Shown in pieces: positions 43,302-54,361 of a stretch of 64,000 bases of DNA. The position numbers and the translations under genes were made by a program. Origin of the DNA: Pseudoalteromonas sp. CO133X. Lineage in GTDB: Bacteria > Pseudomonadota > Gammaproteobacteria > Enterobacterales > Alteromonadaceae. Below the pieces are notes generated by a model. It was not told where the DNA came from and did not search any database. It saw only the letters and a list, made by a program, of their open reading frames with translations. Every line of letters starts with the position of its first letter. The first letter of the stretch is position 1. The DNA is taken from contig SGPE01000008.1 in assembly GCA_004208945.1 (NCBI GenBank), positions 1 through 64,000 on the forward strand, given 5' to 3'.

Positions 43302-43779
43302 TGGCCTTGTCGGTAGTGGTTAATTGCGCATGTGTTTTTATATTATTAAGCGCAAGTTTTACTGTGTTGTTAAGTATGTATTGGCTTAAAAGGGCAAGGT
43401 AGCCACCTATAATTGGGGTATTTACCTCACCATGAAGCGTACATATGACTTCAACATCACTGCCTTGATTTAAGTAACGAATAGAACCTCGAGCAATGTG
43501 TTCTTGATTAAATAAAAGGTTAAAGCTCATTCCTTCGTCGTTCATTTGTGTAATTGTCATTTCACCCGCTCCCCAACGGCTATCCCAAAATTGGTGGGCA
43601 CCGACACCTTGACTTGGCTCAGCAAGTGTAAACTGAATACTCGGATCGACTGCTTCCCAAGGTTGCCACTGTGGCCACTGGTTCAAGTCCGTAACGAGCG
43701 AGGCAATATCATCACGCTTCGCGGTGACTGTTATTGCTTTATTTACGGTATATTGCTGTGAAAGCATCAGCCCAACCAC
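43261..43779 (-). CDS. SRPBCC-fold membrane-anchored protein
   Basis: 172 residues. A short hydrophobic N-terminus is followed by the START-like pattern ITVTAKRDDIASLVTDLNQWPQWQPWEAVDP, GVGAHQFWDSRWGAGEMTITQMNDE and DVEVICTLHGEVN. The C-terminal helix LALLSQYILNNTVKLALNNIK closes the fold. A hydrophobic ligand is likely. It is upstream of, and overlaps, the TIGR03899 gene. Confidence 0.78.
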   Translation of the reverse strand: MVGLMLSQQYTVNKAITVTAKRDDIASLVTDLNQWPQWQPWEAVDPSIQFTLAEPSQGVGAHQFWDSRWGAGEMTITQMNDEGMSFNLLFNQEHIARGSIRYLNQGSDVEVICTLHGEVNTPIIGGYLALLSQYILNNTVKLALNNIKTHAQLTTTDKANATDDSQNGTSKS

Positions 43780-44023
43780 TAAAGTTATAAGGGCACATAT
43801 AAACAGTGTTTTTATACACAGAACGAATAGTTTAATAATCTCACCTCAGGTAATAATTTTATAGCTTTCATAACATTATACGTATCATAGACTATAATCT
43901 ACACAATATAAGTTATCAGCAATGTATCATAGTCAAATTAAGTGGTAGAATTTTCCATCAAGGCTGTAAAATGGGACGGAGTCATCGTTGCAGTTTTTGG
44001 ATGAGTAGTCTAAGGAATTATTA

Positions 44024-46219
44024 ATGGCATCAGAGAGTAACGACTTTTTATTTAGTGATCAGGATGATGAGCAGCCGCTAGAGGAGTCTGTTTCGGATTT
44101 TTGGGATGTATTAATTGTTGATGATGATCCTGAGATACACTCTGTGACTAAACTTGCTCTTTCTGGTGTAGAGTTTTGGGATAAAACGTTACGCTTTCAC
44201 CATGCCTACTCAGGGGCCGAAGCGCTCACTGTCCTTAAAGAAAATTTGTCTATTTCTGTTGTATTACTTGATGTTGTAATGGAGTCTGATGATGCAGGCT
44301 TGCAGGTTGTTAAACAAGTTCGCGAATGCCTAAATAACCATAACGTACGTATTATTTTACGTACAGGGCAACCAGGTTATGCCCCAGAAGAAAAAGTAAT
44401 TCGTGAGTATGATATTAATGATTACAAGACGAAAACAGAATTAACACGTAGTAAGCTAATTACATCACTGGTTACTGCTATTCGCTCGTATGAGCAAGTT
44501 TGTCAGCTTGAGTTTCAAAGTCGTGCGCTGAACAACATTCTTTATGCTTCAAAAGCTATTTTAGGGTTTACTGATATTAAAGCATTTACGATGGCTGTGA
44601 TTAAACAGTTATCGTTTATTTTAGATTGTGAGCCGAAAGGGGTCGTGTGTGGCTCCTTAGAAGATGATAATCAAATATGTGTGTTAGGGGGCTGTGCAGA
44701 ATATAACAGTTTTATTGGACAAGGTATTGAGCAACTTGATGATGGTCGCATTATTTTACAAGTTAAAAATTGCCTAGAGCAGTCACAGCACCAACATACA
44801 GATATTGATAGCACCTACTTACTGAAAAGTAAAAACCGTCAAGCTGCAATCTACTTGGAAACAGAGCATATTCCAAGCCCGTCACAACTTCAGTTTGCTG
44901 AAATATTCCTCACCAACGTAAGTGTGGGATTAGATAATGTTCGTTTATTTAATCGTCTGCGTGATGCTGCCTATAAAGATATCTTAACGGGCCTGCCTAA
45001 CCGTAATGATTTTATGAACAAAATTGAACGCTTCTACCAGCCAAATAAAAATGATTACGTATTTTTATTAATAGATGTTGCGCATTTTTCAGATATAAAC
45101 AATGGCTTAGGTCAAGAAATTGGCAACCTGTTGTTAATGGCCATCGTTGAAAGGCTTGAGCAAGAATACCCTAATGCAGAGCTAATATCGCGCATTGGTG
45201 CGGATGTATTTGGTTTGCTATTGCCAAAAGAGCAGTATGATCTTGAGCTACTTCGAGAGCATTTGAGTTTACCATTTAATGCTGGGGAACATATTTTACC
45301 TATTAACTTTAAAATAGGTTTATGTAACCAAAGCGATTTTCAGCAAGCAGGGATCGAGACTTTAAAATTAGGTTATATCGCGCTAAACCAAGCTAAAAAG
45401 CAGTCAATGGAAGCTGTGGTTACTTATACGCCTGATATGGAAGAAAAAATGGCGTGGCGATTAGGAATTATCAGACAGTTACGTCAAGACTTTGAGCAAC
45501 GTAAGCTAGAAGTATGGTTTCAACCACAACTTGATTTAACGACCCTTGAGATTATTGGCTGTGAAGCATTGTTGCGTTGGCCCTCTGGAAATGGTCAATA
45601 TATTTCTCCGGCTATTTTTGTGCCTATGGCAGAAGATGCTGGCTTAATTGTTGATATTGGCCAATGGGTACTAGAACAAGCATGTATGCAGCAAAAGCGA
45701 CTAGAAGCTATGGGCATCGAAATTAGTATAGCGGTTAATGTGTCAGTGCCTCAGTTTAAAGTGAAAGGTTACGCACAGCAGGTAAAAAATACATTAAATC
45801 AATACCAGGTTAAGCCGCAATTTATAGAGTTAGAAGTAACAGAAAGCGTGGTTATGGACGAACTTGCTAGTGTTATTACCACCTTAAAAGAATTGAAAGA
45901 GTTTGGCATAGAGATTGCGATTGATGATTTTGGTACAGGGTTTTCATCACTCAGTTATTTACAACAACTCCCGTTAGATCGCTTAAAAATTGATAGGGCA
46001 TTTGTTAAAGACTTACCAGATAAGGATAGTGAAGCAATTGCAGCATTAATTATTTCTTTAGGCGCAAGACTCGGCTTGAAAACCATCGCAGAAGGGGTGG
46101 AAACACAAGCTCAAGCTGATTATCTAGTAGAACTTGGCTGTGATGAAGTACAAGGCTTTATGTATGCTAAGCCTATGCCAGAAAAAGAGTTAATAACGTA
46201 TTTGCAAGCCAAGCATTAA
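44024..46219 (+). CDS. Response regulator REC-DUF3369-GGDEF-EAL, probable c-di-GMP phosphodiesterase
   Basis: 731 residues: REC (about 25-150, phosphoacceptor Asp in VVLLDVVMES), DUF3369 (about 165-310), GGDEF (about 320-460) and EAL (480-730). The GGDEF signature is degenerate (SRIGADVFGLL), so no cyclase activity is expected. The EAL domain is intact: GCEALLRW, VNVSVPQF, LEVTESVVMD and IDDFGTGFSSLSYL, plus AEGVETQAQADYL. It therefore likely hydrolyses c-di-GMP. Its cognate kinase is not adjacent. Confidence 0.92.
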   Translation: MASESNDFLFSDQDDEQPLEESVSDFWDVLIVDDDPEIHSVTKLALSGVEFWDKTLRFHHAYSGAEALTVLKENLSISVVLLDVVMESDDAGLQVVKQVRECLNNHNVRIILRTGQPGYAPEEKVIREYDINDYKTKTELTRSKLITSLVTAIRSYEQVCQLEFQSRALNNILYASKAILGFTDIKAFTMAVIKQLSFILDCEPKGVVCGSLEDDNQICVLGGCAEYNSFIGQGIEQLDDGRIILQVKNCLEQSQHQHTDIDSTYLLKSKNRQAAIYLETEHIPSPSQLQFAEIFLTNVSVGLDNVRLFNRLRDAAYKDILTGLPNRNDFMNKIERFYQPNKNDYVFLLIDVAHFSDINNGLGQEIGNLLLMAIVERLEQEYPNAELISRIGADVFGLLLPKEQYDLELLREHLSLPFNAGEHILPINFKIGLCNQSDFQQAGIETLKLGYIALNQAKKQSMEAVVTYTPDMEEKMAWRLGIIRQLRQDFEQRKLEVWFQPQLDLTTLEIIGCEALLRWPSGNGQYISPAIFVPMAEDAGLIVDIGQWVLEQACMQQKRLEAMGIEISIAVNVSVPQFKVKGYAQQVKNTLNQYQVKPQFIELEVTESVVMDELASVITTLKELKEFGIEIAIDDFGTGFSSLSYLQQLPLDRLKIDRAFVKDLPDKDSEAIAALIISLGARLGLKTIAEGVETQAQADYLVELGCDEVQGFMYAKPMPEKELITYLQAKH

Positions 46220-46249
46220 GTGGCTCTTTAAAAAATAAACTCACATGCT

Positions 46250-46278
46250 AACGCCCTTCAAATTGAAGGGCGTTTTGT
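46250..46278 (+). terminator. Rho-independent terminator after the EAL gene
   Basis: AACGCCCTTCA pairs with TGAAGGGCGTT around a 3-base loop, followed by TTG and T-rich DNA. Confidence 0.88.
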
Positions 46279-46341
46279 TTTCTATAATAATAATTCATAG
46301 TGGGGTATAATTCGCCCCCTTTTGGTAGCAGAGTATATTTT

Positions 46342-48519
46342 ATGAGCGCATTAAAAGCCGAGCGCGGCCTGTTTTCTTATCCTAAATATTGGGCCGAATG
46401 CTATGGCACAGCGCCATTTTTACCCACTACTCGCGCTGAGATGGATGCGTTGGGCTGGGATAGCTGTGACATTATTATCGTCAGTGGTGATGCGTATGTT
46501 GACCATCCTAGCTTTGGTATGGCGGTGATTGGTCGCATGCTTGAATCGCAGGGGTTTCGTGTTGGTATCATTGCCCAGCCTGATTGGAACTCTAAAGATG
46601 CTTTTATGGCGTTAGGTAAGCCTAACTTATTCTTTGGTGTAACCGCGGGTAACATGGACTCAATGATCAACCGTTATACCGCAGAAAAACGTATTCGTCA
46701 TGATGATGCTTATACTCCTGGTAATGTTGGCGGTAAGCGTCCTGATCGCGCAGTGGTTGTATACAGTCAACGCTGCCGCGAGGCCTATAAAGATGTACCA
46801 TTGATCATTGGTGGTATTGAGGCGAGTTTACGTCGAATTGCTCATTATGATTATTGGCAAGAAAAAGTACGCCGTAGTGTGTTGTTTGATGCCAAAGCGG
46901 ATATTCTTATTTACGGTAATGCCGAGCGCCCACTAGTTGAGGTTGCTCACCGCATCGCTGGTGGCGAAGCCATAGAGACAATTCAAGATATCCGCGGTAC
47001 TGCGGTTATTCGTAAAGAGCCTTTACCTGGCTGGCGTGGTAGTGATTCTACTGCCATCGATAAAATCGGTAAGATTGATCCCATTCCAAATCCGTATGGT
47101 GCCGATGATGTTGGTTGTAGTAAGTCTGAGTTTAAACAAGCGGGTATTGATTTAACCGCCGAGGCTGCTAAACCAATTACTATTCAGCCTGCGCGCCCCA
47201 AGCCTTGGGAAAAGACCTACGTTAAGCTACCAGCGTATGAGCAAGTAAGCGTGAATAAACCACTTTATGCCCATGCATCGCGTATTTTGCATCAAGAAAC
47301 AAACCCTGGCTGTGCGCGTGCGTTATTTCAACGTCATGGCGATCGTTCTATTTGGGTCAATCCGCCTGCATTCCCACTTGAAACAGAAGAGATGGATGGG
47401 GTATTCGGTTTACCTTATCAGCGTATTCCACACCCAAGTTATGGTGATGAGAAAATCCCTGCCTACGAGATGATCAAAACCTCAGTGAATATTATGCGTG
47501 GCTGTTTCGGCGGGTGTTCATTCTGTTCGATTACTGAACATGAAGGGCGCATTATCCAAAGCCGTTCTGAGCAATCTATCATTGATGAAATTGAGCAAAT
47601 TCGTGACAAAGTGCCAGGTTTTACAGGGGTTATTTCTGACTTAGGCGGGCCGACAGCGAATATGTATAAGTTACGCTGTAAGAGCAAAAAGGCAGAAAGC
47701 ACGTGTCGTCGTTTATCCTGTGTATACCCTGATATTTGTAAGCATATGGACACTGATCACACGCCAACTATCGAACTTTATAAAAAGGCTCGTGACGTTA
47801 AAGGTGTGAAGAAGATTTTAATTGCCTCTGGCGTTCGTTATGACTTAGCAGTTGAAGATCCTCGTTATGTAAAAGAGTTAGTTACTCACCATGTTGGTGG
47901 TTACTTGAAAATAGCTCCAGAGCATACTGAAGATGGCCCACTCTCTAAAATGATGAAGCCGGGTATGGGTGCCTACGATAAGTTTAAAGAGTTATTTGAT
48001 AAGTATTCGAAAGAAGCGGGTAAGAAGCAGTACTTGATCCCGTATTTTATTTCGGCTCATCCAGGCACCAAAGACGAAGATATGGTGAATATGGCGCTGT
48101 GGTTAAAAGCCCATGACTTTAAACTTGATCAAGTGCAGAACTTTTATCCATCACCCATGGCAAATGCAACAACGATTTATCATACTGAGATGAACTCGCT
48201 GCGTAATATTAAAAACAATACTGAGCAAGTAGCTGTGCCAAAAGGTGCACGCCAGCGTCGTTTACACAAGGCTATATTGCGTTATCATGATCCAGCAGGT
48301 TGGCCAATGATCCGTGAAGCGCTAAAAAAAATGGGTAAGGCGAACTTAATTGGTAAAGGACCAAATTGCTTGGTGCCTGAAGAGGGCCGCAATGAGAAAG
48401 CAGCGAAAGGGAAGGGCGGTAAAGGCCGTGCAGCACTGACACGTCATACTGGTTTTAGCCAGTTTAAAAAGGCCAATACTAAACCTAGAGTGGGTAAAAA
48501 TAAGCAGCGTGCAAAGTAA
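46342..48519 (+). CDS. ygiQ: YgiQ-family radical SAM protein
   Basis: 725 residues from ATG 46342; an in-frame start 42 bp upstream overlaps promoter-like DNA and lacks conservation. The radical SAM cluster CxxxCxxC is in [20 protein letters not shown]. YgiQ family is further shown by GYNS-free N-terminus [38 protein letters not shown] and the C-terminal [18 protein letters not shown]. Extra cysteines ([21 protein letters not shown]) may hold a second cluster. Substrate unknown. Confidence 0.92.
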   Translation: MSALKAERGLFSYPKYWAECYGTAPFLPTTRAEMDALGWDSCDIIIVSGDAYVDHPSFGMAVIGRMLESQGFRVGIIAQPDWNSKDAFMALGKPNLFFGVTAGNMDSMINRYTAEKRIRHDDAYTPGNVGGKRPDRAVVVYSQRCREAYKDVPLIIGGIEASLRRIAHYDYWQEKVRRSVLFDAKADILIYGNAERPLVEVAHRIAGGEAIETIQDIRGTAVIRKEPLPGWRGSDSTAIDKIGKIDPIPNPYGADDVGCSKSEFKQAGIDLTAEAAKPITIQPARPKPWEKTYVKLPAYEQVSVNKPLYAHASRILHQETNPGCARALFQRHGDRSIWVNPPAFPLETEEMDGVFGLPYQRIPHPSYGDEKIPAYEMIKTSVNIMRGCFGGCSFCSITEHEGRIIQSRSEQSIIDEIEQIRDKVPGFTGVISDLGGPTANMYKLRCKSKKAESTCRRLSCVYPDICKHMDTDHTPTIELYKKARDVKGVKKILIASGVRYDLAVEDPRYVKELVTHHVGGYLKIAPEHTEDGPLSKMMKPGMGAYDKFKELFDKYSKEAGKKQYLIPYFISAHPGTKDEDMVNMALWLKAHDFKLDQVQNFYPSPMANATTIYHTEMNSLRNIKNNTEQVAVPKGARQRRLHKAILRYHDPAGWPMIREALKKMGKANLIGKGPNCLVPEEGRNEKAAKGKGGKGRAALTRHTGFSQFKKANTKPRVGKNKQRAK

Positions 48520-48527
48520 ATATAAAT

Positions 48528-48551
48528 ACGGCCCTTAGAAGGGCCGTTTTT
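48528..48551. terminator. Bidirectional terminator between ygiQ and mgtE
   Basis: ACGGCCCTT and AAGGGCCGT with a 2-base loop, then a T-run; the converse strand has AAA. It serves the convergent ygiQ and mgtE genes. Confidence 0.85.
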
Positions 48552-48559
48552 ATATTAAA

Positions 48560-49918
48560 TTAGATTAATAACCAGGTTGCGGTGCCTAAAAAGGCAAAAA
48601 TACCCACAATATCGGTGACGGTGGTCAGCACGACACTGCCTGCAAGAGCAGGGTCAATTTTCATTTTCTTTAAGATTAAAGGAATGCTCGCACCAGCAAT
48701 ACCTGCTGCAACGAGATTCATAAACATCGCGAAGGCTAGCACCGCACCGAGCCTAAAGTCCCACTGCCAAAGTGCGACAACACCGGCGATTAATATCGAC
48801 CAAATAACACCATTTAGCGCCCCGATCGCGAGTTCTTTGAGTAATAAAAAGCGTTGGTTGGTTTGATTAATATGGCCAACGGCTATACCACGAATAACTA
48901 AGGTAAGAGTTTGGCTACCAGCAACTCCTCCCATTGAAGGCACAATTCCATTAAGTACCGCCAGGATTGGTAAGATTGCTAAGGTGTTTTCAAAGAAGCT
49001 TGCAACGATGGCAGCTAACAATGCGGTTAATAGGTTAACCCCAAGCCAAATAGAGCGACGCTGCGAGCTTTTCAGAACGGGTGCAAAGGTGTCTTCTTCA
49101 TCATCAAGACCCGCTAGGCTAAGCATGCTATGCTCTGCATCTTCACGAATGACGTCAACGATGTCATCGATGGTTATACGACCAAGCAAGTGGGCGTTAT
49201 CATCCACAACAGGCGCGGAAATCCAGTTATGACGCTCAAATAGTTGAGCAACATCACTTTCGTCCATCGAAATGAGAATTGACTCACATTCTTCATCCAT
49301 TAAGTCGCGAACAATTTTGTCTGATGGGCTGGTTAAAAGTGTCGTTAATGACAAGGCGCCTAAAAAGCAGTTATGTTTATCAACCACGTACAGATCATCT
49401 GTACCTTCAGGTAGCTCACCACGTAGACGTAAATAACGCAGTACAACGTCTAATGTGACATCGGGGCGAATAGTGACAGTATCACTATTCATTAGTGCGC
49501 CTGCAGAGCGCTCCTGATAAGAGAGTGCTTGAGTCGCTCTTTCTCTATCTTGCGTATCCATAGCCCCGACAACATCTTGATAGACAGTATCAGGTAAGCT
49601 ACGAAGTACTTCACCTAAGTCATCATCGTCCATGTCCTCAGTTGCGGCGGCAATATGCTCAGGTTCCATCTGGGCAATAATGCCAAGACGTACATCCTCT
49701 GAAAGCTCTTCAAGTACGTCACCACGTACATCCGGATCAACGAGTTGCCACAATATGCGGCGGATTTTATGAGGAGATGACTCAAGTAACAGTGCTGTAT
49801 CGCAAGGTGCTGTTTTAGCTAGCATACCGCGCACTTGAACAAATTGACCACTATTAAGTGACTTGGTCACCTGTTTAAGTTGTTGTAGTGGGTAATCTTG
49901 TTCAAAGGCTTCTGGCAT
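48560..49918 (-). CDS. mgtE: Magnesium transporter MgtE
   Basis: 452 residues: N-domain (DPDVRGDVLEELSEDVRLGIIAQM and following), two CBS domains (about residues 135-255, with SAPVVDDNAHLLGRITIDDIVDVI), and five TM helices with the pore signature NGIVPSMGGVAGSQTLTLVIRG. Mg2+ binding to the CBS and N domains closes the channel in known members. It lies 210 bp downstream of the nitrogen-PTS block. Confidence 0.95.
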   Translation of the reverse strand: MPEAFEQDYPLQQLKQVTKSLNSGQFVQVRGMLAKTAPCDTALLLESSPHKIRRILWQLVDPDVRGDVLEELSEDVRLGIIAQMEPEHIAAATEDMDDDDLGEVLRSLPDTVYQDVVGAMDTQDRERATQALSYQERSAGALMNSDTVTIRPDVTLDVVLRYLRLRGELPEGTDDLYVVDKHNCFLGALSLTTLLTSPSDKIVRDLMDEECESILISMDESDVAQLFERHNWISAPVVDDNAHLLGRITIDDIVDVIREDAEHSMLSLAGLDDEEDTFAPVLKSSQRRSIWLGVNLLTALLAAIVASFFENTLAILPILAVLNGIVPSMGGVAGSQTLTLVIRGIAVGHINQTNQRFLLLKELAIGALNGVIWSILIAGVVALWQWDFRLGAVLAFAMFMNLVAAGIAGASIPLILKKMKIDPALAGSVVLTTVTDIVGIFAFLGTATWLLI

Positions 49919-50128
49919 TGGCGTCCTTACAACTAAAAAAGTGAGCTCTGGCTAAATAAATACAGCATAGTTGCACAATAATAAATTTGCTGAGTTATCG
50001 TTTAAAGCAACCATTATATTAAGAATATTTGTTATATAAGATGAACGAATGACTTAAAAGTAAGATATTTAAGAGAAATTTAAATATCTAAGTTAAGTTT
50101 AACGTAAATCTTTCGTGCTTAGCAAATG

Positions 50129-50401
50129 CTATTCTTGCTCATGAAAGCGTTGTGCTATTAATTCACCTATTGCATTAAGTGCAGCAGTTGCATCAGGGCC
50201 TTCGCATACAACTCGTACTTCTTTACCTTGACTGCTCTCTAATAACATTAGAGCAAGTACACTGTCACCTTCAGCTTCTTTGTCATCTTGATATAACATA
50301 ATTTTAGCATCAAATTGAAGTGCAAGTTGTGCAAGTACAGTTGCTGCGCGCGCGTGTAAGCCAAGTTTGTTTTGAATTAAAAACGTATTTTCAGCATACA
50401 T
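50129..50401 (-). CDS. ptsO: Nitrogen PTS phosphocarrier NPr
   Basis: 90 residues from ATG 50401; an upstream codon at 50431 would overlap rapZ. The phosphorylated His lies in KLGLHARAATVLAQL, and ESSQGKEVRVVCEGPDATAAL is the usual HPr/NPr C-terminal half. It passes phosphate from EI-Ntr to PtsN. It is the last gene of rpoN-hpf-ptsN-rapZ-npr. Confidence 0.94.
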   Translation of the reverse strand: MYAENTFLIQNKLGLHARAATVLAQLALQFDAKIMLYQDDKEAEGDSVLALMLLESSQGKEVRVVCEGPDATAALNAIGELIAQRFHEQE

Positions 50402-50414
50402 GTTAAAGCCCTTA

Positions 50415-51260
50415 TTATAAGTCTTGCTCACGATGGCGAATTTTTACATTTGCATGGCTTTTCGCGAAACTTTCACCAATCGTCTGTGCTAAGTAAACAG
50501 AGCGATGCTGTCCACCCGTGCAGCCAATTGCGATAGTTAAATAACTGCGGTTATTACGTTCAAGGTGTGGTAACCACGTTTGCACAAAGGTTTGAATCTG
50601 CCAAGTAAATTTTTGCACTATGCTATGGCTTGCAAGGTAATCTTTAACTGGTTGGTCGAGCCCTGTAAGTGGCTTAAGATCTGGCTCCCAGTGCGGGTTT
50701 GGTAAAAAGCGTGCATCAAATACATAGTCAGCTTCTTTCGGGATACCATGCTTAAAGCCAAATGACATAAAGGTAATAATGAGCTTTTTATCTTTTTTAC
50801 CAAGAATCTTTTCACGAATTGACTCTGCTAGCTGATGTACACTTAAATCCGTTGTGTCGATCATAAAATCAGCGCGGGTAATTAGGACATCAAGCAGTAT
50901 TTTTTCTTGCTTAATTGCTAAATCGAGCGGTAAAGAATCTAAAGAAAGCGGGTGTAAACGTCTTGTCTCAGAGAAACGTTTAATGAGTGTTTGATCATCA
51001 CTATCAAGGTAAAATAATGTTGGATTGGCGAAACCTGGCAAGTATTCAAGAATATCATTAAATTCTTGTTGCTCTTTTGGCAGGTTACGCACATCGATAC
51101 TGACCGCTATTTTGTCGTAATTATCAGAGACACTACGCACGAGCGAAGGTAATAGGTTTACAGGAATATTATCAACGCAATAATAACCAAGGTCCTCAAG
51201 GACTCGTAAAGCGACTGATTTACCTGAGCCAGAACGGCCACTGATAATAATTAATTCCAT
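50415..51260 (-). CDS. rapZ: RNase adapter protein RapZ
   Basis: 281 residues. N-terminal Walker A IISGRSGSGKSVALRVLEDLG, DNIPVNLLPSL, and C-terminal AIGCTGGQHRSVYLAQTIGE plus KIRHRE (usual RapZ end). It controls glmS via the sRNA GlmZ in enterics and binds GlcN6P; whether GlmZ exists here is unknown. It starts 1 bp from ptsN. Confidence 0.95.
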   Translation of the reverse strand: MELIIISGRSGSGKSVALRVLEDLGYYCVDNIPVNLLPSLVRSVSDNYDKIAVSIDVRNLPKEQQEFNDILEYLPGFANPTLFYLDSDDQTLIKRFSETRRLHPLSLDSLPLDLAIKQEKILLDVLITRADFMIDTTDLSVHQLAESIREKILGKKDKKLIITFMSFGFKHGIPKEADYVFDARFLPNPHWEPDLKPLTGLDQPVKDYLASHSIVQKFTWQIQTFVQTWLPHLERNNRSYLTIAIGCTGGQHRSVYLAQTIGESFAKSHANVKIRHREQDL

Positions 51261-51713
51261 TTATGCCTCTGATGCAATAACTTGAAACAGTTCCTGATCG
51301 GTTTTTGCGCTGCGTAACTGTTTACAAAATTCTTTATCTTTTAGTCTATCAGCAATTGTTGATAAGGTCTTTAAATGAAGTTGGCAGTCTCCATCAGGTA
51401 CGATGAGTGCAACAAAAATATCAACAGGGCGGTTGTCAATTGCATCAAAGTTAATTGGCGATTCGCTCACTATAATAAACGCATGTGGTTTATCAGCACC
51501 CGACATACGGCCATGCGGAATAGCAATGCCTCTACCAATTCCTGTACTCCCCAACTTTTCTCGATTGAGTAAAGCATTAAGAATATCTTGCTGCGATAGA
51601 TGAGGAAGCTGCTCATGAGCGAGTTCGCTGATAAATTCGAGAATTCTTTTTTTGCTATTAAAAAGGACCGCAGCTTTGCTGCAGTCCTGGCTAGTAAGTG
51701 AACTAAGTTTCAT
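51261..51713 (-). CDS. ptsN: PTS EIIA-Ntr
   Basis: 150 residues. NALLNREKLGSTGIGRGIAIPHGRMSGAD holds the phospho-His in IPHGR. IIVSESPINFDAIDNRPVDIFVALIVPDGDCQLHLKTL is the EIIA fold. It regulates K+ transport and nitrogen- and stress-linked genes. Confidence 0.95.
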   Translation of the reverse strand: MKLSSLTSQDCSKAAVLFNSKKRILEFISELAHEQLPHLSQQDILNALLNREKLGSTGIGRGIAIPHGRMSGADKPHAFIIVSESPINFDAIDNRPVDIFVALIVPDGDCQLHLKTLSTIADRLKDKEFCKQLRSAKTDQELFQVIASEA

Positions 51714-51716
51714 AAT

Positions 51717-52010
51717 TTAGTGTCGAGCTAATTTCTCTTTGTGTTTAATAACTTGGCGATCAAGCTTATCAATTAGCGAGTCGATGGCCGCGTACATATC
51801 TTGATGCTCTGTAGAGGCAAACAGTTCGCCTCCGTTTACATGTAAAGTTGCTTCTGCTTTTTGACTTAATTTTTCTACATCTAGAATGACATGAACATTA
51901 TTAATATGATCAAAATGCCTTTCTAGTTTCGCAAACTTGGTGTTTACATAGTCTTTTAATGAATCTGTGATTTCTACATGACGACCAGTTAGGTTTAGTT
52001 GCATAAGCAT
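51717..52010 (-). CDS. hpf: Ribosome hibernation promoting factor HPF (short form)
   Basis: 97 residues, the short HPF form. QLNLTGRHVEITDSLKDYVNTKFAKLERHFDHI is the conserved N-terminus and HQDMYAAIDSLIDKLDRQVIKHKEK the ribosome-binding C-terminus. It promotes 100S dimers in stationary phase. Confidence 0.94.
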   Translation of the reverse strand: MLMQLNLTGRHVEITDSLKDYVNTKFAKLERHFDHINNVHVILDVEKLSQKAEATLHVNGGELFASTEHQDMYAAIDSLIDKLDRQVIKHKEKLARH

Positions 52011-52030
52011 TTTCCTTCTATGTAAAACGT

Positions 52031-53527
52031 CTAAATCAAGCTTTTACGCTGATTAGACGGCGGTATTGCTAGAGACTCTCGGTATTTTGCAATTGTACGT
52101 CTAGCTACTTTAATTCCTTGCTCAGCCAATATATCTGCAATCTTACTGTCACTCAATGGCTTCGCTGAGTTTTCTGCGGCAATAAGCTTTTTGATTAAAG
52201 CGCGTATTGCCGTTGATGAACACTCGCCACCATTTTCTGTGCTGACGTGGCTTGAGAAGAAATATTTCAACTCAAAAATACCCCTTGGGGTATGCATATA
52301 TTTTTGCGTTGTTACCCGTGAAATCGTCGATTCATGCATTTCGACCATTTCAGCGACATCATTTAGCACCATCGGCTTCATCGCCTCTGGGCCGTGTTCA
52401 AAGAAAGCTTGTTGTTGTTGAACAATACAGTTCGTTACTTTTAATAAAGTATCATTCCGGCTCTCTAAGCTTTTAATAAACCACTTAGCTTCTTGCAGAT
52501 GAGAGCGAATAAACTGGCTGTCACTGCTTGATTTTACAGAGCGTGACATAGCTGCATACTGGCTGTTTACTCTGATCTTTGGCATACAGTCAGGGTTTAG
52601 CTCAACCACCCAACGACCTTTTACTTTTTTTACCGATACATCAGGTATGACGTATTCAGACTCTTCACGTACGATGCTATCCGCAGGCTTAGGGTTCAAG
52701 CTATGGATAAGCGTCATCACTTCTTTAAGCTCGTTTTCTTTAAGCTTAGTCTTTTTCATCAAAGTACGATAGTCGCGACTTGCTAATAATTCGATGTGCT
52801 CAGATAAAACCATTTTAGTTTCAGCCAAATAAGGTGTATCTGCATCGAATTGACGAAGTTGTATACATAGGCACTCTTGTAAGCTGCGAGCACCAATGCC
52901 GACAGGATCAAATAACTGTATTCTTTTTAAGACCGCTTCGACTTCATCAAGTTCTATTTCTTCTTCATCATCATTTTGATTAAAGCTTTCAACAATATCC
53001 TCACAACTCACAGTTAAAATACCTGAGTCATCGATAGCTTCGACTATAGCAACAGCAATTGCTTCGTCGGTCGGACTAAATGGAGTCAACTGTAGTTGCC
53101 ACATCAGGTATTCATGGAGAGTTTCGGTTGACGCACCTTGGTAAATAGACTCATCTTCTGGCATTGGCCCTGACGAGGTTGAAGGGGCTGCACTCATGTA
53201 CTCATCCCACGTGACATCCATTGCTAGGTCGTCACTGACGGTATCTTTATTGAGTGCATCACTGCTTTCTTGCTCGTATTCACTTGGTGCTTCTTCTGCT
53301 GTAGCTGCGACTTGTGAATCATCAGAGTCAGATTTTTGTTCGTTTTTACCGATCGCTTCTTCATTATAATCCGCTTCTTCCACTTCAAGCAGAGGATTAC
53401 TATCAAGCGCTTCTTGTATTTCTTGCTGGAGATCCAATGTACTAAGCTGCAATAAGCGAATGGCTTGTTGCAGTTGTGGAGTCATTGTAAGTTGCTGGCC
53501 CATGCGCAGCTGTAATGATTGCCTCAT
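52031..53527 (-). CDS. rpoN: RNA polymerase sigma-54 factor RpoN
   Basis: 498 residues. Region [33 protein letters not shown], an acidic Asp/Glu-rich region II, core-binding III, HTH near [22 protein letters not shown] and the RpoN box [15 protein letters not shown] at the C-terminus. It is required at the psp promoter at 38735. Confidence 0.96.
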   Translation of the reverse strand: MRQSLQLRMGQQLTMTPQLQQAIRLLQLSTLDLQQEIQEALDSNPLLEVEEADYNEEAIGKNEQKSDSDDSQVAATAEEAPSEYEQESSDALNKDTVSDDLAMDVTWDEYMSAAPSTSSGPMPEDESIYQGASTETLHEYLMWQLQLTPFSPTDEAIAVAIVEAIDDSGILTVSCEDIVESFNQNDDEEEIELDEVEAVLKRIQLFDPVGIGARSLQECLCIQLRQFDADTPYLAETKMVLSEHIELLASRDYRTLMKKTKLKENELKEVMTLIHSLNPKPADSIVREESEYVIPDVSVKKVKGRWVVELNPDCMPKIRVNSQYAAMSRSVKSSSDSQFIRSHLQEAKWFIKSLESRNDTLLKVTNCIVQQQQAFFEHGPEAMKPMVLNDVAEMVEMHESTISRVTTQKYMHTPRGIFELKYFFSSHVSTENGGECSSTAIRALIKKLIAAENSAKPLSDSKIADILAEQGIKVARRTIAKYRESLAIPPSNQRKSLI

Positions 53528-53635
53528 GTATCCCTAACAATCCTTTTAAATCATTTATTGATACTACTTTGAGTCAATATCAATATGTTGTCATTATTGT
53601 AAGTCTAGCAGATGCTCTAGTCGGTGGTGTATTGG

Positions 53636-54361
53636 TTACAACCTGAATTGCTCGCCTAGATAGACATCGCGTACCGTTTGGTCTGCTAATACGTGCTCAG
53701 GCGTGCCTGATGCAATTAGCTCCCCATGAGAAACAATGTAGGCTTTTTCACAAACATCAAGGGTTTCTCGAACATTATGGTCAGTTATTAGTACACCGAT
53801 ACCACGGTTTTTCAAATGCTCTATAATTTTCTTTATATCTAACACTGAAATTGGATCAACACCAGCAAAAGGCTCATCTAGCAGAATAAATTTTGGATCT
53901 GCGGCTAATGCTCGCGCGATTTCAACACGGCGACGCTCGCCTCCTGATAGCGCCATACCTTGGCTATCTCGAATGTGCTGAATACTAAATTCATCAAGCA
54001 GGTTATTGAGTGTTTCTTCTCGTTGCTGTTTTTTAAGATCTTTGCGTGTTTCAAGAATCGCCATCAGGTTTTGATAGACTGTCAACTTTCTAAAAATGGA
54101 TGATTCTTGAGGTAAATAGCCAATACCTAATCGAGCACGATTATGCATGGGTAATAAAGTGATGTCGTTGTCATCAATGCTAATTTTACCTTTGTCACTT
54201 GGTACTAGCCCAACAATCATATAAAAGGTGGTGGTTTTACCTGCACCGTTAGGGCCTAATAAGCCGACAATACTGCCTGCTTCGACTTCTAGTCCCACAT
54301 TTTTGACAACTTGGCGGCCTTTATAGCTCTTTGCTAACAGCTCTGCTTTTAATGTACTCAT
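53636..54361 (-). CDS. lptB: LPS export ABC transporter ATPase LptB
   Basis: 241 residues. Walker [13 protein letters not shown], signature [15 protein letters not shown], Walker [14 protein letters not shown]. It drives LPS extraction with LptFG. It overlaps lptA by 4 bp. Confidence 0.96.
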   Translation of the reverse strand: MSTLKAELLAKSYKGRQVVKNVGLEVEAGSIVGLLGPNGAGKTTTFYMIVGLVPSDKGKISIDDNDITLLPMHNRARLGIGYLPQESSIFRKLTVYQNLMAILETRKDLKKQQREETLNNLLDEFSIQHIRDSQGMALSGGERRRVEIARALAADPKFILLDEPFAGVDPISVLDIKKIIEHLKNRGIGVLITDHNVRETLDVCEKAYIVSHGELIASGTPEHVLADQTVRDVYLGEQFRL

